Assembly: GCF_902459465.1 (NCBI RefSeq)
Contig: NC_047062.1
Span: 15,755,994-15,819,993 of the forward strand
Source: Asterias rubens
Taxonomy: Eukaryota > Echinodermata > Asteroidea > Forcipulatida > Asteriidae
Reading direction: 5' to 3'
Length of the DNA: 64,000 nucleotides
Of the stretch, positions 58,301 through 64,000 are shown one piece after another; position 1 is the first letter of the stretch; every line of letters begins with the position of its first letter. The notes under the pieces are model-generated. The model worked only from the letters and a program-made list of their open reading frames with translations. It did not search any database and was not told the origin of the DNA. The position numbers and the translations under genes were made by a program.

Positions 58301-61300
58301 ATGTTGTTCAAGAAAGCCTTAAAGGCTTCGATTGTCCGGTTTTGCTACCTGGCCCACGGTACGATAGGGGTGTTTATGACGGTGTATCTTACTGGTAATA
58401 ACTACTTTTGGTTCGTCTCGGTGACTGTGTTAGTCTACATGATGGAGATGATACTCACGTTTGGATATAACGAAGATGGGGAGTGGAGATGGTAAGTGTT
58501 CAATTGTCAGATTCAATTCAATTCAATCAACATTTATACTACATATTGGTCAAAAATTGAGAATAATAAACGCATCAAGTACAATTATTTTTAGTCAGAG
58601 ACAGTCAAGAACGGATCAAGAAAATAATTCATGGAAGTGATAATGTAATGAATACGGAGCAGAACAATATGAGAAGCCAGAAAGGATTTTGGAATTCAAA
58701 GAGGACGAACAAAAAATATAGTACATGTAGTATATAGTAACAACAATGAGGGCGGAGTTTCGAAGATAAGGAACACAACAAGGCAGGAATGCATACAAGA
58801 AAGGATCGCTGAAACAAATAATATAATCTAGGAAGTAGACACACCCGACCGACAGGCAGACTAAAAACTGACGAGCGGACATTATTGACCAGCAGTATGC
58901 CTAATTTAACTTATAAATCATATTTTTAAAAGGGGGGAGCTTGTACATGGAGTAAACATTCACTAGATTAGTTTCAATGAGGAGTGTCGTGGCCGAACGA
59001 TTAAAGGGAAAGTGTGGCTTTTGTTTTTAGAAACGTTCGATTGTTTTAATCCTATACAATCAAACTTTTGAAAATTTCGGAACGGTTGTGACGCATTAAG
59101 AATGAACCGATAACTGGAATACACAATCTGAGAAACGTATCTGACAGTAACGTTTCTCAGATAAAAATTGTGTACGATAAAAACCTGATACCTTTTCTCC
59201 TTAACCATCGAATTTCTATATAATTTTACTTCGGAAATGAAATGGCTCTCTAAATGCTTTATGCTATATCGAAGGCTGCAGCTGTAGGCTACTTCCAACG
59301 AAGTTAGTTTGTATTGCCATTAATTTTAAGAGTGGATACCAAACGTTCGTGGACATTGTGTTTTGTGTTTTACAAAATGTACCCAAACCCTTAAAATAGG
59401 ACAGACTTCAAAGACCAATACAAATACAGAAGTGAATAAATGTAACACAATAAAGAACTTAAGAAAATTATACAAACACATTATATTAGAGAATGGTCTG
59501 GTCTCGGTAAAATGATCAAGAACCAGACCTCGGCGGGTTTAAACCAATAAGCTCTGGTATGTTTCTGATCAGCAGAGTGTGGGTTAAAATCTCGGTCAAA
59601 ATTATCAAGATCTGTTTTGGTAGCACTGTTTTCAAAATACTTTTTCGATTTTTCTGACAGGTTCTTCCCCTTGGTGTTGATCTACCTTTGCAACATACTA
59701 CCAGTGGTCTGGGTCCTAGAAGTCTCCCTACTGGAATCCCGTATTGACTTTCAGAAGAGACTGAACTATCCTGGTTGCATAGTGCGACTCGGAGATTGCG
59801 AACGAAATCACACTGTTATATTCTCACAGCTTGATAATGTAAGAATCTTTTATTTAATTTGTGTCATGATCACTGTTCGAAGTGTCATTCGTTAAGGTGA
59901 AATATTTACTGTGTGTTTTCCCGCCCAATTGGCATTCAAATTTGTTTTGAAAAAGAATGCATCGCCGCTGCATCAGCATTCAACATTCAAAAGAAATTAT
60001 TCACTTTCAACATTTTAGGATTCACTGGTCAAATAGGATCATAAAAATTCCTTGGGTAAATGAAATCTTTTAATTTCGAAAAATTCAACCGTAAAATGGA
60101 TGGTAGACCATTTAATTCATTTGAACCATGCAGTATTGCAGTGAAAATTCAACTGAGGAATGGTGAAAGGGCGATTGTAAGCTATGCATGAATTAAGAGT
60201 GACTAATTAATAGACCTTTATCATGGTGCAGCCATCTTGAAACTCTCCCATTTATATCGATGTTACCAAACCGAGGCTGGAAGAACAAAATAGTCTGGTT
60301 CATATTTGCAAAATGATAGCACATTATTGTTATTCGATACGAGGAACATAACCAAGATGCACGTTGCATTGGATTGGTCGAGTTGGTCTTTGAAAAGCGT
60401 TTGTTATATGGTTGGAGAGATGATTTAAAAGTAGAATACAATGATCCACACAAACATGCCTCGAAATTGCATGGTTTTCCTTTTACCTCGTCGACTAACA
60501 CGGTCGGCCATTTATGGGAGTCAAACGTGTTAGTTCGCACAGTAAAAGGAAAACAACGCAATTTCGAGGCAAACTTGTGTGGATCATTGTATTCTACTTT
60601 AAAGACATCTTTCCAACCATATGCATTTTCTAAAAACGGTTTCCAACGCTTTTTATAGATCAACTCAGCCGATACAAGGCAACGTGTTCCTCTAAGGTCT
60701 ATAGTAACCTGATGAGAAGAGCGAAATGATGTGTGTACAAGTAACGAAATTTAAATGCGACAGTAACTAGAACCCGCATAGTTTCAATGAATTGTGGAAA
60801 CGTGAATTTGAATAATTAAACTGAGTTACTTTTGCTGATATTGGCCGAGAGAACCCTTTTATCAAGAGACATTAGTCATAATAACAAAAATATGAAAAAT
60901 ATTGCGAACTATCTTCTATTGTTTGGTAAGACATTGCTCTAGTTTGCAAGAAAACTGAAAAGGTCGTGGGTTCGAATCCCATCCGGGTAATATGCATGTG
61001 ATGTTTTCCACAGAGCTCGGGAAAGTACACATACATTGCTAACACACATCGGTGTATATTGGTTAATTCTTTATCCCGATGCAAACTTCCATCAATTAAA
61101 TCCACCATTATTGTTATTGTATAAAATATTTGTCAATAATCACCTTAGTTGACAAAAAGATGACTGTATATAAATGTGACCTTCTAAATGCAATGAAATG
61201 CAAAGTCAGTGATTCACCGAGTATAGCTTTACCTATTGATTCGGGAGATGGTCGTTGCGTATTGATTGATTGAGTGTGTATATTATCATGTTTTGCAAAA

Positions 61301-63785
61301 TTATTATTCAGTATAACAATAATATGGGTTAAAGGTATCATTGAAGCAATCTAAAAATAATAGATCTTCTGAAATAATAGGTTTTATCGGCCAATTTCAA
61401 CAAATAGCCTATCATTTTAACACCCGGCTAATTCTATTTCGTTTGAAAATGAATTCTCCGTTGAATCAGCATTCAACAGTCATTTTAGGTAGACCCTAGT
61501 TCAATGCCATTATGTTGTTTGGATCACTTTATACGTTCAAAACATCTTTTTGACCATAATCGTTAAAATTCATTTCTCACAAAAACGTTTTTTATATAGC
61601 CAAACTTGCTCAATCCTAGGGAACGTATCCCTATAAAGGGCACTGTACACGTTTGGTAATTGTCAAAGACCAGTCTTATCACTTGGTGTACCCCGTCATT
61701 ACCATATAATAACAAGCCTGTGGAAATTTGGGCTCGATTGGTCATCGAAGTTGCAAGAAAATGATGAAAGAAAAAAACACCATTGTTGGACGAAATTGTG
61801 TGCTTTCAGATAATAATTTTTATTTTTTTAGTGAGAAATTACCTCTTTCTCAAAAACTACGTTACTTTAGAGGGAGTCGTTTCCCACAATGTTTTATACT
61901 ATCGACAGCTCTCCAATGCTTGTCACCAAGTCAGTTTTTAAGTTAATATTTGTTTTGAGTAATTACCAAACGTGAAACGTGTACCTTCCCTTCAAAGCTG
62001 CGGTATAACAACTGCACCAAACACTGGATTTCTAATGTCGATTTGAACAATAGATAACCAAAGCGTAATCAATGCATTTGAATCACAGACAAAACAGTAG
62101 ACGTGCTTTTGAAAGTGCGACAGCTTCAATATGAATTGATTTGTGTCTGATTTCAATTGCGTAAAGCCTGTACTCATGAAAGTTGCTAAGCACAGACAAC
62201 TATTGCTAAGCAGAAACAGAAAGATAGCCGGCCACAATTGTTTGAAGTTTACATTGTTTGAAAAATAATTGATAAGCAGTATTTCTCCCTGGGTGTTGGT
62301 CATGTCAAAGACCAGCAGTATCCCAACTATGCATCAAATAACAAACGTATTTGTATGGCAATGTTGGCTTAATTTATTGATCATCGAAAATGCAAGAAAG
62401 TCATGAAAGAGAAATCAAACTTGATGCATAAATTGTGTTATTTTATGCTCATGCCTTGGGAAAGGCTTAATGCCTGAATCCATTCTCCGATTCAAATTTT
62501 GGGATGAAAAAATACCTCTTTCTAAAAAACTATAGGCCTTTATTACTTCAAAGGGGGTCATTTCTATAAGGCTTTATAACATCGACAGCTATTTACTGCT
62601 TTTATATGTACATTTTTAGTCATTACCAAAAGCATATACACACTGCCTTTAAAAACACGTGGGTTGAAATTAATTTTCTCTTCCCAACCTTGAAGTCTGT
62701 ATTAAAGGGTAGGCCTATGAATAATACGTTTGGTAAGGGCTCTGGAAATGAATGGCAATTAAAACTTACTCGTAAACAAGTACTGCAGGTTCCGATAGCA
62801 TCTTTTCAAGTCCAAAGTGCTGCGGTTATGGAAAAAGATATCACTTTATTTCACACAAAAAAGCGTGAATCTGAGACGTGTTACTAAAACGCATATCAGA
62901 TTGTGTATCCCATTTTTTAGCGATATTTCATAAACCCAACAATTTTTTGAAATGAATTTTTCACTGTTAGTGTTATGGATTGAAACAAGTGGGTTCCACT
63001 AATATCAAACGTATACAATCAAAAAAAAAATGCCGTACTTGTTTCATATTGATTGTTTTCTTCCCTTTCTTCAGGATAATTACGAACTTAAGCTGAGCGT
63101 ATCTGCCGTCTACCAGCAAACTTTGATGTTGGTTTTGATCGTGGGTAGATGGGTCCTCCCTAAAGGAGCTATAACCAGGAACGAACTGTCTCAACTCTTG
63201 CTTGTCTACATCGGCATGGCAGCCGACATGTTGGAATTCTCTTCGGAGACCCTCAAACTCCAGAAGATAGCTTGTAATAAGACTATCTATCTAGCCATCT
63301 TGATTGTGTGGAGCTGGTCTCTACTGCAGTTTACTCTGGGCCTGACTTCAACGAAGAAACGGAGGCGTGCTATTGATACGACGGTAGATGAAGAAACCGG
63401 CCGCTGGGCCAAATCAGTGCACCAGTTGTATGGGGTGTTTTGTGGCACGGCTCTGTGGGCGCTCATGACCGATGTGATACTACAAGACGGTCCATACCTT
63501 ATTATGCGGATATATCTCATCTTTGGTTTGGATGTATACGACCAATCTCTAATCTTCTTTACGTGTAAGAATGCTCTTTTACTTGTGCTGCAGTTGTATA
63601 GACTCAATGTTGTGTTAACTGAGAATAACAATCACAGTGCTCGAGGGTCTACGCTGGAGCTAAGGGAGACGTCTCGACACAGGGGCGCAAATGGGAACAT
63701 GAGGGACATTGCAAGGTCCAATGGTACAAGGAGAAATGGGGTCATAGCATCTATCAGCCAAGGGCAAGAGATCACTGTCGTGTAA
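58301..63785 (+). CDS. TMEM26-like multipass membrane protein, copy 2
   Basis: Three coding exons: 58301-58491, 59661-59838 and 63075-63785, with GT-AG borders and the same splice phases as copy 1 (2, then 0). Together they give 359 residues, close to human TMEM26 (368). Exon 1 encodes two membrane segments and ends GEWRW. Exon 2 begins FFPLVLIYLCNILPVVWVLE. Exon 3 has the family core GRWVLPKGAITRNELSQLLL ... DMLEFSSETL, then DVILQDGPYLIMRIYLIF and FFTCKNALLLVLQLYRLNVV. The core is near-identical to copy 1, but the tail after the last membrane segment is short (about 50 residues) and unrelated. The gene is transcribed away from copy 1, about 11 kb apart. Exon 3 reads GATAATTAC at its start, echoing the last codons of exon 2 (GATAAT), so the exact junction deserves transcript confirmation. 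Confidence 0.85.
58510..58870 (-). repeat. Possible retroelement 3' part
   Basis: Starts ATTCAATTCAATTCAAT then ATTTATAC, like the block at 20637; A/G-rich sequence without a long frame follows. It lies in TMEM26-like 2 intron 1. Confidence 0.3.
58979..59600 (+). repeat. Leu-type SINE possibly split by an inserted hairpin element
   Basis: GAGTGTCGTGGCCGAACGATTA (A-box part) lies at 58981-59003. The matching B-box part (TTTCTGATCAGCAGAGTGTG, GGTTAAAATCTC) is at 59559-59595. Between them is about 520 bp containing an inverted repeat at 59123-59180 (ATCTGAGAAACGT / ACGTTTCTCAGAT). Confidence 0.45.
60355..60690. repeat. Diverged copy of the 2463-2844 foldback element
   Basis: Arms share AGTAGAATACAATGATCCAC, ATGCCTCGAAATTGCA, ACGGTCGGCCATTTATGGGA and CAATTTCGAGGCAAACTTGT with the element at 2463-2844. 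The palindrome is imperfect, part of the centre is lost and the terminal TTAA is not preserved. Confidence 0.8.
60920..61085 (+). repeat. tRNA-derived SINE, third family
   Basis: GTCGTGGGTTCGAATCCCAT (B box), CCGGGTAATATGCATG, CTCGGGAAAGTAC, ACACATCGGTGTATATTGG and TCTTTATCCCGATGCAAAC match the 13092-13260 copy. The A box is degenerate. Confidence 0.75.
61637..61991. repeat. TTAA MITE, family A, decayed ends
   Basis: GGGCACTGTACACGTTTGG, GTCAAAGACCAGTCTTATC, ACTTGGTGTACC and a right end TAATTACCAAACGTGAAAC. The flanking TTAA is not preserved. Confidence 0.75.
62303..62650. repeat. TTAA MITE, family A, decayed
   Basis: GTCAAAGACCAGCAGTATCC, AAGGGGGTCATTTCTATAAG and an end reading CACACTGCCTTTAA. 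The left terminus is eroded. It lies in TMEM26-like 2 intron 2, about 420 bp before exon 3. Confidence 0.65.
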
Positions 63786-64000
63786 ATAAAAGTAATATTA
63801 CAGAAATCAAAGTTAAAATATTATCTACTATGGTCTACAGCTTTTTGTTCGGGGAGCCAACCAAATAACTGGATACTTTTGGATGTTCCCCAAAAGCTTT
63901 CGTATTTTAATGATAACAATCTATTTGCCATGAATGAATATTTATTTATGACGTCACTTTTGGAACTCCCAAAGTATTGCGTATTGGGCATGTCTCCACG
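63786..64000 (+). other. 3' flank of TMEM26-like 2
   Basis: An AATAAA hexamer (63785-63790) overlaps the stop codon region, probably too close to serve alone as the poly(A) signal. No other feature is seen before the window ends. Confidence 0.4.

Noticed and set aside
60193..60663. 156-codon open frame on the minus strand
   Set aside because: It runs through the foldback repeat that also occurs at 2463-2844, where the corresponding frames differ; open by chance in palindromic repeat DNA.

Overview
This is eukaryotic, intron-rich animal DNA. The spliced genes have deuterostome-type proteins (a 760-residue XPD/ERCC2, PEX6, ABHD12 and TMEM26-like). Introns and spacers are packed with tRNA-derived SINEs, TTAA-flanked MITEs and foldback elements. 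The overall repeat style suggests an echinoderm, possibly a sea star. That assignment is inference from gene content and repeat style, not a database match.

Layout. At 127-5499 (minus) lie the first six coding exons of PEX6, running off the left edge. Its start faces ERCC2/XPD across about 550 bp, which probably holds a shared divergent promoter. ERCC2 (6052-21075, plus) has 22 coding exons that join without a frame break to 760 codons plus stop. ABHD12 (22555-34433, plus) has 12 coding exons and carries a 5'-truncated non-LTR retrotransposon, antisense, in intron 1. At 36903-37790 and 39766-40734 are two tandem, single-coding-exon genes for secreted or GPI-anchored two-Ig-domain surface proteins. 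At 43794-46957 (minus) and 58301-63785 (plus) are two divergently oriented TMEM26-like paralogues. The 11 kb between them contains a direct tandem duplication of about 1.85 kb, many MITEs and one possible orphan exon.

The housekeeping genes act in separate processes: peroxisomal import (PEX6), transcription and nucleotide excision repair (ERCC2), and lysophospholipid hydrolysis (ABHD12). There is no operon-like logic apart from the PEX6/ERCC2 head-to-head promoter.

The most unusual signals are these. Decayed partial copies of real exons and their splice sites lie next to the functional exon in three genes (PEX6, ERCC2, TMEM26-like). The Ig-gene pair has a nearly identical second-domain core but a diverged first domain, and a 24-bp coding minisatellite in the stalk of one copy. 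There are at least two TTAA-flanked MITE families plus a TTAA-flanked, nearly perfect palindrome about 20 bp from a PEX6 splice donor. A duplicated hairpin carries opposed YY1-like sites. I found no convincing prokaryotic-type system, CRISPR array, rRNA gene or genuine tRNA gene.
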